A DNA stretch of 64,000 nt from Streptomyces sp. BA2 (GTDB lineage Bacteria > Actinomycetota > Actinomycetes > Streptomycetales > Streptomycetaceae): positions 1,798,001-1,862,000 of the forward strand of contig NZ_WSRO01000002.1 of assembly GCF_009769735.1 (NCBI RefSeq), in the 5' to 3' direction. Below the pieces are notes generated by a model. That model saw nothing but the letters and a program-made list of their open reading frames with translations, was not told the DNA's origin and ran no database searches. Position 1 is the stretch's first letter, and each line of letters begins with the position of its first letter. A program made the translations under genes and the position numbers. Shown piece by piece: positions 32,906-41,799 of this stretch.

Positions 32906-33085
32906 ATGCCCTTAACCCCTCAGCCCCGTGGTTCCGCACGGTCCGCCGCGGAATTGAACGAGCGAATCCGCGGTCTGTGGATGCGCGCCGGAGGACGTCT
33001 CTCGGCCGAACAGCGCCGTGAGTACGAACAGTTGGTGACGGAGTGGGCTGCCGCCGTGCGCGAAGAGGTCGTCAAAGCGGCCTAG
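32906..33085 (+). CDS. Small helical protein with a TTA leucine codon (59 residues)
   Basis: ATG at 32906 opens MPLTPQPRGSARSAAELNER and continues as a charged helical protein (EQRREYEQLVTEWAAAVREEVV). It is short and lacks a known domain. The third codon is TTA, the rare leucine codon read by the bldA tRNA, so expression may be confined to late growth. It is likely leaderless. Its TAG stop overlaps the opposite-strand stop of the HAD gene in the palindrome CTAG. Confidence 0.6.
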   Translation: MPLTPQPRGSARSAAELNERIRGLWMRAGGRLSAEQRREYEQLVTEWAAAVREEVVKAA

Positions 33086-33699
33086 GCCGTGAACTCCTCT
33101 ATGCGGGCGAGGGTTTCCGCCGTGCCGGTGTGCACGTGCCCTGCCATCCCCAGCGCCCGCGCCGCCACGACATTGCCGGGAGTGTCGTCGATGAACAGTG
33201 CCTGCGCGGGCTCCACGGCGATCAGCCGCAGTGCGATCTCGTAGATCCGCCGGTCCGGTTTGGCGCATCCGGCCTCGCAGGACAGGACGAGGTGGTCGGC
33301 GACGTCCAGCAGACCCCCGGCCGACATCCGTTCACGCAGGCCGGGCCAGGTGTTGCTGACCACCGCCGTCGGGACACCCCGCCTCCGCAGGCCGCGCAGG
33401 CACGCCACCAGCTCCTCGTCCCAGCTCTCCCTGGACGCCAGGTCCCCGCGCAGCTCGGCGATCACCTCCGGCCCCGCGCGGAGCCGCCCCCGGACGGTCT
33501 CCCACCACGCGTTCTCGCTGACGCGGCCGATGAGGACCCCGGAGTCGTTGCCCTCGTACAGGGCGGCCATGAAGGCGGCGGCCGGAAGGCCCAGCCGCCT
33601 GCCCCAGGCAGCCGCGACGCCGGGCAGGTACTCGCGGACGAGCACACCGCCGACGTCGATCAGTACGCCGCGGGTGTGCGGGCTCACCTGGCGCGTCAC
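33082..33699 (-). CDS. HAD-superfamily phosphatase-like hydrolase
   Basis: The 205-residue protein carries HAD motif I as VLIDVGGVLV (a GG replaces the second Asp, common in HAD-IA), motif II as VVSNTWPG, the Lys of motif III in CAKPDRRIYE and motif IV FIDDTPGNV. The cap after motif I is helical. It probably dephosphorylates a small metabolite; the substrate is unknown. GTG at 33699 overlaps the stop of the tiny basic gene upstream, so the two are translated together. Confidence 0.85.
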   Translation of the reverse strand: MTRQVSPHTRGVLIDVGGVLVREYLPGVAAAWGRRLGLPAAAFMAALYEGNDSGVLIGRVSENAWWETVRGRLRAGPEVIAELRGDLASRESWDEELVACLRGLRRRGVPTAVVSNTWPGLRERMSAGGLLDVADHLVLSCEAGCAKPDRRIYEIALRLIAVEPAQALFIDDTPGNVVAARALGMAGHVHTGTAETLARIEEFTA

Positions 33700-33806
33700 C
33701 CCTTGCCCTGACGCGCCTTCCTCGCGATGCGGCGCTTCTGCCGTCCCGTCAGGTCCTTGCGGTTGCCCTGCCGTTTGTATGCCGCGATGCGCTGCTCGTT
33801 CTTCAC
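33696..33806 (-). CDS. Tiny basic protein (36 residues), coupled to the HAD gene
   Basis: GTG at 33806 opens VKNEQRIAAYKRQGNRKDLT and ends in GRQKRRIARKARQGKG, with over a third Lys/Arg. GGGAGG lies just upstream. The stop overlaps the HAD start by GTGA. The charge suggests binding to RNA or DNA; similar short basic proteins occur in streptomycete genomes. No assigned function. Confidence 0.65.
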   Translation of the reverse strand: MKNEQRIAAYKRQGNRKDLTGRQKRRIARKARQGKG

Positions 33807-33992
33807 CGGGCCTCCCTCCCAGCTCGGAGCGTCCATGCTCCTACGAACCGCCAACTGCCGGGCATCGTACGGCAGTTGCCCCCGCCCCCGCCCCCCCACC
33901 GACCGATCGATACGCGCCGCGTTCCCGCACCCTTTCCGGCACGTTCCTGCACGCCTCTTGGCTGGGAACCCCCTGTGCCCAACACTGACCCG

Positions 33993-34508
33993 ATGACGCA
34001 GCGCGTGGAACTCGCCGCCGTGATGGACCGGTTGGCCATCGACTCCCTCATCACCGAGTACGCAGTGACCGTCGACGACGGCGACTGGGACGCCTACCGG
34101 CAGCTCTTCACCCCGGACGGACGCGCCGACTACAGCTCGGCGGGCGGTGTCGACGCGAGCGCCGCCGAGGTGGCCGAGTGGCTGGCCGGGACGATGGAGC
34201 TCTTCCCGATGCGCCAGCATCTGATCGTCAACAGGAGGCTGCGGTTCGGGACACTCGACCAGGACATCGGCGACACCGCGCAGGTCCAGGCCGACTACGT
34301 GAACCCGATGCGCTTCACCTCACGCGGGGACGGGGGTGAGGGCGACGACGGGGGCGGCGCGGCGTCCTCGGCCCCGGACTTCATCTGCGGCGGCCGCTAC
34401 GCCTTCTCGGCGCTGCGTACGCACGAGGGCTGGCAGCTGCGCCAGGTGACCGTGCAGGAGAAGTGGCGCCGGACACAGCAGCGAGCACGGACCCGCACGC
34501 CGGGCTGA
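33993..34508 (+). CDS. SnoaL/NTF2-like fold protein
   Basis: The 171-residue protein shows the SnoaL-like pattern: MDRLAIDSLITEYAVTVDDGDWDAYRQLFTPDGRADY, then HLIVNRRLRF and YAFSALRTHEGWQLRQVTVQEKW. The fold is used by dehydratases, cyclases and isomerases with varied substrates; Asp residues in the first helix are typical. A Gly/Asp-rich insert (GDGGEGDDGGGAASS) breaks the middle of the domain. The upstream frame contains Pro-rich non-coding sequence, so ATG at 33993 is chosen; GTG at 33975 is an alternative. Confidence 0.72.
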   Translation: MTQRVELAAVMDRLAIDSLITEYAVTVDDGDWDAYRQLFTPDGRADYSSAGGVDASAAEVAEWLAGTMELFPMRQHLIVNRRLRFGTLDQDIGDTAQVQADYVNPMRFTSRGDGGEGDDGGGAASSAPDFICGGRYAFSALRTHEGWQLRQVTVQEKWRRTQQRARTRTPG

Positions 34509-34599
34509 GAAGACGCACGGCAGGCGCACTGTCCTAGATCGTCCGGGGCGCGCACACTGGAGGCACGACCGGGGCGTCGGGGACCGAGGGAGGCGCTGC

Positions 34600-36312
34600 A
34601 TGGATCCGCTCAGCGACGACCGGGACCGGCGGTGGCCACGCCCCTCAGCCACCTCGGCCGGGACGGCCACCTCGGCGACGGGGCTGCTCGCATCGGCCCG
34701 ATGGCGCGGCGTCCTCGCCGTCGTCGCCGGCGCGCTGCCCGCCCTCGCCTTCCCCGCCCCGTCGCTGTGGTGGTTCGCGTACGTCGCGCTCGTGCCCTGG
34801 ATCCTCCTTGCCCGCTCGGCGGAGAGCGGGCGCAGGGCTGCGCTCGACGGATGGCTCGGCGGTATCGGGTTCATGGTGGCGGTGCATCACTGGCTGCTGC
34901 CGAGCCTGCATGTGTTCACCCTCGTCATCGCCGCGCTGCTCGGCCTGTTGTGGGCGCCGTGGGGCTGGCTGGTGCGGCGCCTCCTGGGCGGGGCGCTCTC
35001 ACCGGGGCGGACCGCGGCCGCGCTGGTCGTCCTGCCGTCCGGCTGGCTGATGGTCGAACTGGTCAGGTCCTGGGAGGGGCTCGGCGGCCCGTGGGGGCTG
35101 CTCGGCTCCAGTCAGTGGCAGGTCGAGCCCGCCCTGCGCCTGATGTCGGTGGGCGGGGTGTGGCTTGTCAGCGCCCTGATCGTCACCGTCAACACCGGGA
35201 TCGCGGCGCTCGTCGCGCCCCACGCCGTCGCGCCCCTCGCCGTCGCACGCCCGCCCGGTACGTCACGTACGGCCGCCGCCAGGGCGCTCCCCGCCACCGC
35301 CGGGCTCGTGGCCGTGGCCGCCGTGGCCACGTCCGCCTGGGCGTGGGCGCCGCGCCCCGAGCCCGCGGGCCGGATGCGCGTGGCCGTCGTCCAGCCGGGT
35401 GTCATCGACGGGGTCGGCAGCGCCGACAAGCGGCTCGCGCGCGAGGAGGAACTGACCCGCGGTCTTGCGGGGCGGGACCTGGACCTCGTCGTCTGGGGCG
35501 AGAGCAGCGTCGGCTACGACCTCGCGGAACGCCCGGACGTCGCCCGGCGGATAGCCGCGCTGTCCCAGGAGGTCAGCGCCGACATCCTGGTGAACGTGGA
35601 CGCCCGCCGCTCCGATCAGCCGGGCATCTTCAAGAGCTCCGTCCTCGTGGGCCCCGAGGGCCCGACCGGCGACCGCTACGACAAGATGCGGCTCGTCCCC
35701 TTCGGCGAGTACGTCCCCGCCCGCTCGCTCCTCGGCTGGGCGACGTCCGTGGGCAAGGCGGCGGGCGAGGACCGCAGGCGCGGTGAGCGTCCGGTGGTGA
35801 TGAAGGTCGGGGACGGCCTGAAGGTCGGTCCGCTGGTGTGCTTCGAGTCGGCGTTCCCCGACATGAGCCGTCATCTGACGCGCGAGGGCGCCCAGTTGCT
35901 GCTCGCGCAGTCGTCCACGTCGACGTTCCAGTCGAGCTGGGCGCCCGAGCAGCACGCCTCGCTCGCGGCGGTGCGGGCCGCCGAGACCGGCCGCCCCATG
36001 GTGCACGCCACGCTCACCGGCGTCTCCGCGGTGTACGCCGCGGGCGGCGAGCGGGTCGGAGCGCCGCTCGGCACCTCGGCGAGCACCACGGCGACGTACG
36101 ACATACCGCTGGCCGAGGGCGTCACGCCGTACGTCAGGCTGGGCGACTGGCCCGTGCACGCGGCCCTCGGCGTGCTCACGGTGCTGTGCGCGGCCGAGGG
36201 CATGCGTTCCCTGCGGGGGCCCGCGAAGGGGCGGCTCAGGCAGCCTGCTCCTGAGCCGCACGGACCACACGCTCGCACAGCTCATGGGTCGCCAGCGCAT
36301 CCCGGGCGCTGA
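34600..36312 (+). CDS. lnt: Apolipoprotein N-acyltransferase
   Basis: The 570-residue protein has six to eight N-terminal membrane helices and a nitrilase-fold domain with the E-K-C triad Glu301 (WGESS), Lys362 (KMRLVPFGEY) and Cys414 (CFES). It adds the third acyl chain to lipoproteins at the outer face of the membrane. Streptomycetes often have two copies. GGGAGG precedes the ATG by six bases. The C-terminal Pro/His-rich tail overlaps the convergent oxidoreductase gene by 77 bases. Lipoprotein genes at 28672, 37392, 39247 and 43989 provide possible substrates. Confidence 0.93.
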   Translation: MDPLSDDRDRRWPRPSATSAGTATSATGLLASARWRGVLAVVAGALPALAFPAPSLWWFAYVALVPWILLARSAESGRRAALDGWLGGIGFMVAVHHWLLPSLHVFTLVIAALLGLLWAPWGWLVRRLLGGALSPGRTAAALVVLPSGWLMVELVRSWEGLGGPWGLLGSSQWQVEPALRLMSVGGVWLVSALIVTVNTGIAALVAPHAVAPLAVARPPGTSRTAAARALPATAGLVAVAAVATSAWAWAPRPEPAGRMRVAVVQPGVIDGVGSADKRLAREEELTRGLAGRDLDLVVWGESSVGYDLAERPDVARRIAALSQEVSADILVNVDARRSDQPGIFKSSVLVGPEGPTGDRYDKMRLVPFGEYVPARSLLGWATSVGKAAGEDRRRGERPVVMKVGDGLKVGPLVCFESAFPDMSRHLTREGAQLLLAQSSTSTFQSSWAPEQHASLAAVRAAETGRPMVHATLTGVSAVYAAGGERVGAPLGTSASTTATYDIPLAEGVTPYVRLGDWPVHAALGVLTVLCAAEGMRSLRGPAKGRLRQPAPEPHGPHARTAHGSPAHPGR

Positions 36313-37144
36313 GCACCTTGCCCGCGCGCACGGCGTCGAGGAACGCGAGCACCACCTGCTCGATGCCGCGCTGCCTGGCCACCGGCACCCAGTCGCCGCG
36401 CCGCCGCACGCTGGGCTGGCCCTTGTGGTCGATGACCTCGGCGAGGTTGAGCACCTGCCGCTTGGTGTCCTGGCCCGACACCTCGAGGATCTCCTCGGTG
36501 GAACCGCTGAGCCGGTTCATCACACCGAGCGCGGTGAACCCGTCCCCCGCCAGCTGCAGCACGACATGCTCCATGAGCCCGTCCTGGACGCGGGCGCGCA
36601 CGCTGACGTGGTCGATCGGTCCCGGCGCGAGGAAGCGCAGCGTGTCCACGACGTGGATGAAGTCGTCGAGGACGAGCGTGCGCACGTCCTCGGGCAGACC
36701 GACGCGGTTCTTCTGCATCAGGATCAGTTCGCGCGGGTGCTCGACGCACTGCGCGTAGCCGGGCGCGAAGCGGCGGTTGAAGCCGACGGCGAGGCTGACC
36801 GCCCGCTCCTCGGCCAGCCGCACGAGCCGCTCCGAGTCGGCGAGCTCGTACGCGAGGGGCTTGTCGACGTAGGTGGCCACGCCCGCTTCGAGCAGCCGCG
36901 TGACGATCTCCGGGTGGGCGGCGGTCGAGGCGTGCACGAAGGCGGCGTCGATGCCCTGGGCGAGCAGCGCGTCCAGGTCGGTGTGGCAGCGCTCGTCGGG
37001 GATGTGGTGGACGCCCGCGACGCGGGCGAGGGTCGCGGGCGTGCGCGTCTGCAGGTGCAGTTCGACCCCCGGCAGGGTGGTGAGCACGGGCAGATACGCC
37101 TTCTGCGCGATGTCACCAAGTCCGATACAGCCGACCTTCACCAC
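36236..37144 (-). CDS. Gfo/Idh/MocA family oxidoreductase
   Basis: The 302-residue protein has the N-terminal Rossmann fold VGCIGLGDIAQKAYLPVL, then DAAFVHASTAAHPEIVTRLLEAG and the EKP-like motif VDKPLAYELADSERL, with the substrate-binding half containing GFNRRFAPGY and IHVVDTLRFL. The family oxidises or reduces sugars, inositols or biliverdin-like substrates with NAD(P). The substrate is unknown. Two adjacent GTG codons at the start make the first residue uncertain by one. It converges on lnt with a 77-base overlap. Confidence 0.85.
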   Translation of the reverse strand: MVKVGCIGLGDIAQKAYLPVLTTLPGVELHLQTRTPATLARVAGVHHIPDERCHTDLDALLAQGIDAAFVHASTAAHPEIVTRLLEAGVATYVDKPLAYELADSERLVRLAEERAVSLAVGFNRRFAPGYAQCVEHPRELILMQKNRVGLPEDVRTLVLDDFIHVVDTLRFLAPGPIDHVSVRARVQDGLMEHVVLQLAGDGFTALGVMNRLSGSTEEILEVSGQDTKRQVLNLAEVIDHKGQPSVRRRGDWVPVARQRGIEQVVLAFLDAVRAGKVLSARDALATHELCERVVRAAQEQAA

Positions 37145-37391
37145 TGTCCTGTGTCTCCTCTACCGCCGCACGAGTTCCGCCCAGCAGCATACTGCCGGGC
37201 AATCGGGTGGGTGGGCGGGATGGATCCGCCGCGAAGCGGCGGGCCGAAGCAGAGGCAACCCACAGACAAGACCCCCGCCCCCCCCAGTCCCCCTCCGCTC
37301 CCCCCGCCGGCCAGAGGCGCACTCACCCATGCGGGCCAACTTCCCCCCGTTCCCTCGCCGAAAGCACCCCCCACCCCTCAGAGTTGCGCGA

Positions 37392-37847
37392 ATGCACCGA
37401 ACCACGACCACCGCCACACTCCTGGCCTCCGTGGCGGTCACCGCCCTGTCCGGCTGTGTGAGCGTCGAGCGGCAGCCCGCGCCGGGGCCGTCCGCCGCGA
37501 GCGCCCCGCCCCCGGCGCCCCGCACCGACGGCGACTCCCGCCCACGGGTCGTGGAAGCCCCCGCCCGCGAGGCACTGGAGCTCATCGGACCGCCCCGCGA
37601 CCCGGCGCCCCGCGCCACCGGCACCGCCCCGGCCGTCCCCGCCGCACCACCCCGCTCGGCGAGCCCCGAGCGGCGCTCGGACCCACCCCCGCGCCGCCAC
37701 GGCCACCGAGCCGAGGCCGCCGAACCGCCCGCCCTTCCCAGCGCCGTGCCCACGTCCCCGGACCTCTGCGCCCTCGGCAAGCAGTACGGCGGCTGGCAGC
37801 CGGGCAGCCCCGAGGCAGTCATCTGCCAGGACGCCTACGGTCATTGA
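37392..37847 (+). CDS. Proline-rich lipoprotein
   Basis: The 151-residue protein starts MHRTTTTATLLASVAVTALSG with lipobox Cys22, then has a long Pro/Ala/Arg-rich unstructured part and a short conserved end LCALGKQYGGWQPGSPEAVI. The end is the only part likely to fold and looks like a known streptomycete lipoprotein tail. It is probably surface exposed. A longer frame from ATG at 37329 exists but would bury the signal peptide. The 37145-37391 region upstream is C-rich and shows no clear promoter. Confidence 0.65.
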   Translation: MHRTTTTATLLASVAVTALSGCVSVERQPAPGPSAASAPPPAPRTDGDSRPRVVEAPAREALELIGPPRDPAPRATGTAPAVPAAPPRSASPERRSDPPPRRHGHRAEAAEPPALPSAVPTSPDLCALGKQYGGWQPGSPEAVICQDAYGH

Positions 37848-37878
37848 ACCCGCACCGCGCACGCCCCCCGGCCCGACC

Positions 37879-38367
37879 TCACTCCACCTCGCTCCCCTCC
37901 CCCAGCTGCAGCTCCAGTCTCCCGATGGCCGCCCGGATCCCGTCCCCGTACCCGTCGTCCCCCAGTGCCCCGACCGCGCCCCGCGCCCGCCGGATGTGGT
38001 TGCGCGCCGCCTCGGGGCGCCCCAGCTTCGCGTAGTCCGCGGCGAGGTTCAGGTGCAGGGACGGGTAGAAGCCGCGGACCGCGATCGAGTCGTGGTGTTC
38101 GTGCAGGCGCTCGTCCGTGAGCTCGTCCGCCGCCGACAACGCCCGCAGATCCCAGGCCAGTTCGTCCGAAGGGTCCTCCTGCGTGTCCGCCATGTAGTGC
38201 GCGAGCGTGCAGCGGTGCAGCGGGTCGCCCTCCTCGCCGATCTCCGACCACAGACCGAGGAAGCGGCCCTGCGCCTCCTCACGGTCGCCCCCGTGGTGCA
38301 GCATGACCGCCTGCCCGATCCGGGTCATCATGGCGTCTTCCGCCGCCTGCTCCTGCTGCTCCGCCAC
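37879..38367 (-). CDS. TPR-like conserved hypothetical protein
   Basis: The 162-residue helical protein has tetratricopeptide-like pairs (IGQAVMLHHGGDREEAQGRF, FYPSLHLNLAADYAKLGRPEAARNHIRRAR). TPR domains bind other proteins; the partner is unknown. The frame extends to TTG at 38400, but GGAGG five bases before the GTG at 38367 fits better. It converges on the lipoprotein gene with a 31-bp gap. Confidence 0.65.
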   Translation of the reverse strand: MAEQQEQAAEDAMMTRIGQAVMLHHGGDREEAQGRFLGLWSEIGEEGDPLHRCTLAHYMADTQEDPSDELAWDLRALSAADELTDERLHEHHDSIAVRGFYPSLHLNLAADYAKLGRPEAARNHIRRARGAVGALGDDGYGDGIRAAIGRLELQLGEGSEVE

Positions 38368-38469
38368 CGGGTCCTCCACACTCGTACGCCCATCGTGCAA
38401 CCGCTCTCGACGCTATCCGCCCCCGCTGAGAATCACGGACAGGCGCGATCCAGTGTCGATCGGCCGACC

Positions 38470-39153
38470 TCAGCCCAGGTCCGGAATGCGCCAGTCGATC
38501 GGCGCGTGCCCCTGCGCCGCCACCGCCTCGTCGATCTGCGTGAAGGGGCGCGAGCCGAAGAACCTCTTCGCGGAGAGCGGCGAGGGGTGCGCGCCCTTCA
38601 CGACCACGTGCCGCTGTTCGTCGATGAGCGGGAGCTTCTTCTGGGCGTAATTGCCCCACAGGACGAAGACGGCGGGGTCGGGGCGTTCGGCCACCGCGCG
38701 GATCACCGCGTCGGTGAACTTCTCCCAGCCCTTGCCCTTGTGGGAGTTGGCCTCTCCCGCGCGGACCGTGAGCACCGCGTTCAGGAGGAGGACGCCCTGC
38801 TGGGCCCACGGCATCAGAAAGCCGTTGTCCGGCACGGGGTGGCCGAGCTCCTCCTTCATCTCCTTGTAGATGTTCCGCAGCGAGGGCGGGGTCTTCACGC
38901 CGGGCCGCACGGAGAAGCAGAGGCCGTGCCCCTGCCCCTCGCCGTGGTACGGATCCTGGCCGAGGACAAGGACCTTGACCTGGTCGTACGGCGTCGCGTC
39001 GAGCGCTGCGAACACTTCGTCACGCGGAGGGTAGACGGGCCCCTTCGCCCGCTCTTCCTCGACGAAATCGGTGAGCTCCTTGAAGTAGGGCTTCTGCAGC
39101 TCCTCGCCGAGGACTCCGCGCCAGGACGCGGGCAGCATGGCGATGTCGGTCAC
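38470..39153 (-). CDS. ung: Uracil-DNA glycosylase
   Basis: The 227-residue family-1 enzyme has GQDPYHGEGQGHGLCFSV (Asp as the general acid region), PPSLRNIYKEM, LLNAVLTV and HPSPLSAKRFFGSRPF. It removes uracil from DNA formed by cytosine deamination or misincorporation, important in a genome this rich in C. GTG at 39153 is preferred to the GTG at 39189 because GGAGG lies eight bases upstream of it. Confidence 0.95.
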   Translation of the reverse strand: MTDIAMLPASWRGVLGEELQKPYFKELTDFVEEERAKGPVYPPRDEVFAALDATPYDQVKVLVLGQDPYHGEGQGHGLCFSVRPGVKTPPSLRNIYKEMKEELGHPVPDNGFLMPWAQQGVLLLNAVLTVRAGEANSHKGKGWEKFTDAVIRAVAERPDPAVFVLWGNYAQKKLPLIDEQRHVVVKGAHPSPLSAKRFFGSRPFTQIDEAVAAQGHAPIDWRIPDLG

Positions 39154-39246
39154 GTCAACAACCTCCGGTGTGCGGTCACTTCTCACCACAGAACCTACCG
39201 GCGGCCACTGACAATCGACCCGTCGCCTGCTGCCCGCGGCCTCCCG

Positions 39247-40878
39247 CTACCAGCTGGTCTTCCGCTGCAACTCCCACATCATCATGATCGCCGAGGGGTC
39301 CAGGGCGCGCTCGCCGCCCGCGATCTCCTCGCTCGCCATGATGTACTGCTTGCCCTGCCACAGCGGCAGCAGCCGCGCGTCGTCGACGAGGAGCTGCTGG
39401 GCCCGCTCGAAGTCGTCGGCCACCGCGCCCCGGTCGGCCTCACGGCGCGAACGCGGCAGCACCTCGTCGGTGATCTCCCGTGACGGATAAGGCGTGTTGA
39501 GCACGTTCTTCGTGCCGATGAACGGCGCGATGAAGTTCTCCGCGTCGGGGAAGTCGGGGAACCAGCCACGGCCGAAGACCGGGTACTCGCGCTTCTTGGT
39601 GCCCGCGTCGAACTCGGTCCAGGGACGGCTCTTCAGCGTGATCTTGAACAGGCCCGAGTCCTCGAGCTGCCGCTTGATCTCCTTGAACTCCCCCGCGGTC
39701 GCCGAACCGTAGCGGTCGGTCGTGTACCAGAGCGTGAGCGGCACGGGTTCGTTGATGCCCGCGCTCTTGAGGATGTTCGCGGCCTTGCTGTCGCTGGGGT
39801 CTCCGTAGTCGTCGAAGAAGCCCGTGCCGTGCCCGGTGAGCCCCTGGGGGACCATCGAGTACAGCGGCTCGACGGTGTCCTGGTAGATCTTGTGGGCGAT
39901 GGCCGGGCGGTCGATGACCTGGGCGAAGGCCTGGCGGACCGGCTTCTTCCTGGCCCAGGGGTCATCGGGGTTGAACACCAGGTAGCGGATCTCGGTGCCC
40001 GAGCCCTCCACGAGCTGGATGCCCTCGCGCGCGTGCTTGTTGGCCTGCATCTCGACGATGTCCTCCGCCGCGAGCCCGCGGAAGGTGACATCGATCTGCT
40101 TGTTCTTCAGGGCCTCGACCATGGTGGCCGACTTCTTGAAGTAGCGGATCGTGACGGCGTCGTTCTTACGGTCGGCCGCGCCCTTGTAGTGGCCGTTCTT
40201 GACCAGCTCCGCCCGCTCACCGGCCTTGTACGACTCCAGGTCGTACGGCCCCGAGCCCGCGATCGAGGTGCCTTCGCGGAGCTTGTCCGCGGGGTACTCG
40301 CTGGGGTCGACGATCGACATGGCGGGCGTGGAGAGCACGAACGGGAAGGTGGCATCCGACTTCTTGAGCCGGAACGTGACCGTCCGGTCGCCCTTCGTCT
40401 CGACCGAGTCGAGCGACCCGAGCAGCCCCGCGGGCCCGCCCTCCACATCGATGCGCCGCATGCGGTCGAAGGTGTACTTGACCGCCTTCGCGTCGAGCGC
40501 GTGGCCGTTGGAGAACTTGAGGTCCTCCCGCAGCTCGCAGGTGAAGACCTTGTTCGTCGCGTCGGTGAACTTGCAGGACTCGGCCGCGTCCGGCTCGGGC
40601 TCGGCCGCCCCGCTGGGGAAGCTCAGGAGCGTCTGGAAGACATTGCGGTACAGCTCCCAGGAGCTGTCCCAGGCGGCGGCCGGATCGAGGGTACTGGGAG
40701 CACTCATCGTGCCGACGGTGATCTGACGCTCCTCGTCGGACTCGTCCGACGAGAAGATTCCGCATCCCGAGAGAAGGGATATGGACACCAGCGCCGCGGC
40801 CGGCCGCAGGCCCCGGCGGGGCAGCCCGGCCAGGCCACGGAGACCCGCCGCCGCCACCAGGCGAACTTCACTGAACAC
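39247..40878 (-). CDS. Solute-binding lipoprotein of a peptide ABC transporter (orphan)
   Basis: The 543-residue protein is another family-5 binding protein: lipobox SLLSGC (Cys39), QITVGTMSAPSTLDPAAAWDSSWELYRNVFQTLL, YTFDRMRR and DPWARKKPVRQAFAQVIDRPAIA. It captures peptides or similar solutes outside the membrane. No permease gene is beside it, so it either serves a distant transporter or the one at 15797. The frame runs on to 41676 through an SDR gene, but GTG at 40878 has GAGGAG seven bases upstream and starts the signal peptide. Confidence 0.87.
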   Translation of the reverse strand: MFSEVRLVAAAGLRGLAGLPRRGLRPAAALVSISLLSGCGIFSSDESDEERQITVGTMSAPSTLDPAAAWDSSWELYRNVFQTLLSFPSGAAEPEPDAAESCKFTDATNKVFTCELREDLKFSNGHALDAKAVKYTFDRMRRIDVEGGPAGLLGSLDSVETKGDRTVTFRLKKSDATFPFVLSTPAMSIVDPSEYPADKLREGTSIAGSGPYDLESYKAGERAELVKNGHYKGAADRKNDAVTIRYFKKSATMVEALKNKQIDVTFRGLAAEDIVEMQANKHAREGIQLVEGSGTEIRYLVFNPDDPWARKKPVRQAFAQVIDRPAIAHKIYQDTVEPLYSMVPQGLTGHGTGFFDDYGDPSDSKAANILKSAGINEPVPLTLWYTTDRYGSATAGEFKEIKRQLEDSGLFKITLKSRPWTEFDAGTKKREYPVFGRGWFPDFPDAENFIAPFIGTKNVLNTPYPSREITDEVLPRSRREADRGAVADDFERAQQLLVDDARLLPLWQGKQYIMASEEIAGGERALDPSAIMMMWELQRKTSW

Positions 40879-41021
40879 GCGCACGCTCCTCGATCGGCCA
40901 TGCCATGGGTCGGGAGACAATATCGCAATGCCCCGCCGGGCCAACTCGCGGCGCCGACGGGGCACTTGATGCGCGTGTACGTCCCTTTTGAATGGCGTAC
41001 CTGGCGATTGTTCTGCCTTCG

Positions 41022-41777
41022 TCAGCTGACGCCCGCATTGAGGAAGATGCCGCCATCGACCACGAGTGTCTGCCCCGTGATCCAGTCGGACTGGCTTGAC
41101 GTGAGGAACGCGGCGGCGCCCCCGATGTCCTCGGGCACACCGAGCCGTCCCAGCGGGTACGCGGCGGCGGCCTCCTCCTCGCGGCCTTCGTACAGCGCCT
41201 GGGCGAACTTGGTCTTGACCACGGCGGGCGCGATCGAGTTGACCCGCACCTTCGGCGCGAACTCGTGCGCGAGCTGCAGGCTGAGGTTGACCATGGCGGC
41301 CTTGCTCATGCCGTACGCGCCGATGAACGGCGAGGGGGCGACACCCGCGACGGAGGCGATGTTCACGATCGCGCCGCCGTTCTCGCTCTGCCAGGCCTTC
41401 CAGGTCTGCTGGGCGAAGCCGAGCGCCGAGATCACGTTGGTCTCGTAGACCTTGCGCGCCACATTGAGGTCGAGCTCCGCGATCGGCCCGAACACGGGGT
41501 TCGTACCGGCGTTGTTGATCAAGAAGTCGACCCGTCCGAAGGCCTCCATGGCGCGCTCGACGGCGACCGCCTGGTGGGCCTCGTCGTGGGCCTTGCCCGC
41601 GACGCCGATGACGCGGTCGGCGCCGAGCTTCTCGACGGCCTCCTTCAGCGCGTCCTCGTTGCGTCCGGTGATGCACACGCGGTCACCGCGGGCGACGAGC
41701 GCCTCCGCGATGCCGTAGCCGATGCCGCGGCTCGCGCCCGTGACGAGCGCGGCCTTTCCGCTGTCCTGCACAGTCAT
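41022..41777 (-). CDS. SDR-family oxidoreductase
   Basis: The 251-residue protein has the short-chain dehydrogenase core: TGASRGIGYGIAEAL (cofactor loop), NNAGTN, catalytic Ser in NIASVAGVAPSPFIGAYGMSK, with Tyr and Lys of YGMSK, and the PEDIGGAAAFLTS...DWITGQTLVVDGG end. It would reduce or oxidise a keto/hydroxy group with NAD(P)H; the substrate is unknown. It is 22 bp downstream of the fabG-like gene and probably cotranscribed. Confidence 0.88.
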   Translation of the reverse strand: MTVQDSGKAALVTGASRGIGYGIAEALVARGDRVCITGRNEDALKEAVEKLGADRVIGVAGKAHDEAHQAVAVERAMEAFGRVDFLINNAGTNPVFGPIAELDLNVARKVYETNVISALGFAQQTWKAWQSENGGAIVNIASVAGVAPSPFIGAYGMSKAAMVNLSLQLAHEFAPKVRVNSIAPAVVKTKFAQALYEGREEEAAAAYPLGRLGVPEDIGGAAAFLTSSQSDWITGQTLVVDGGIFLNAGVS

Positions 41778-41799
41778 CTCCGCATCCCTCCGGGAAGAA

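Noticed and set aside
40879..41676. N-terminal extension of the solute-binding lipoprotein
   Set aside because: The frame is open through the SDR gene, but the sequence is non-coding in character and the signal peptide starts at 40878.
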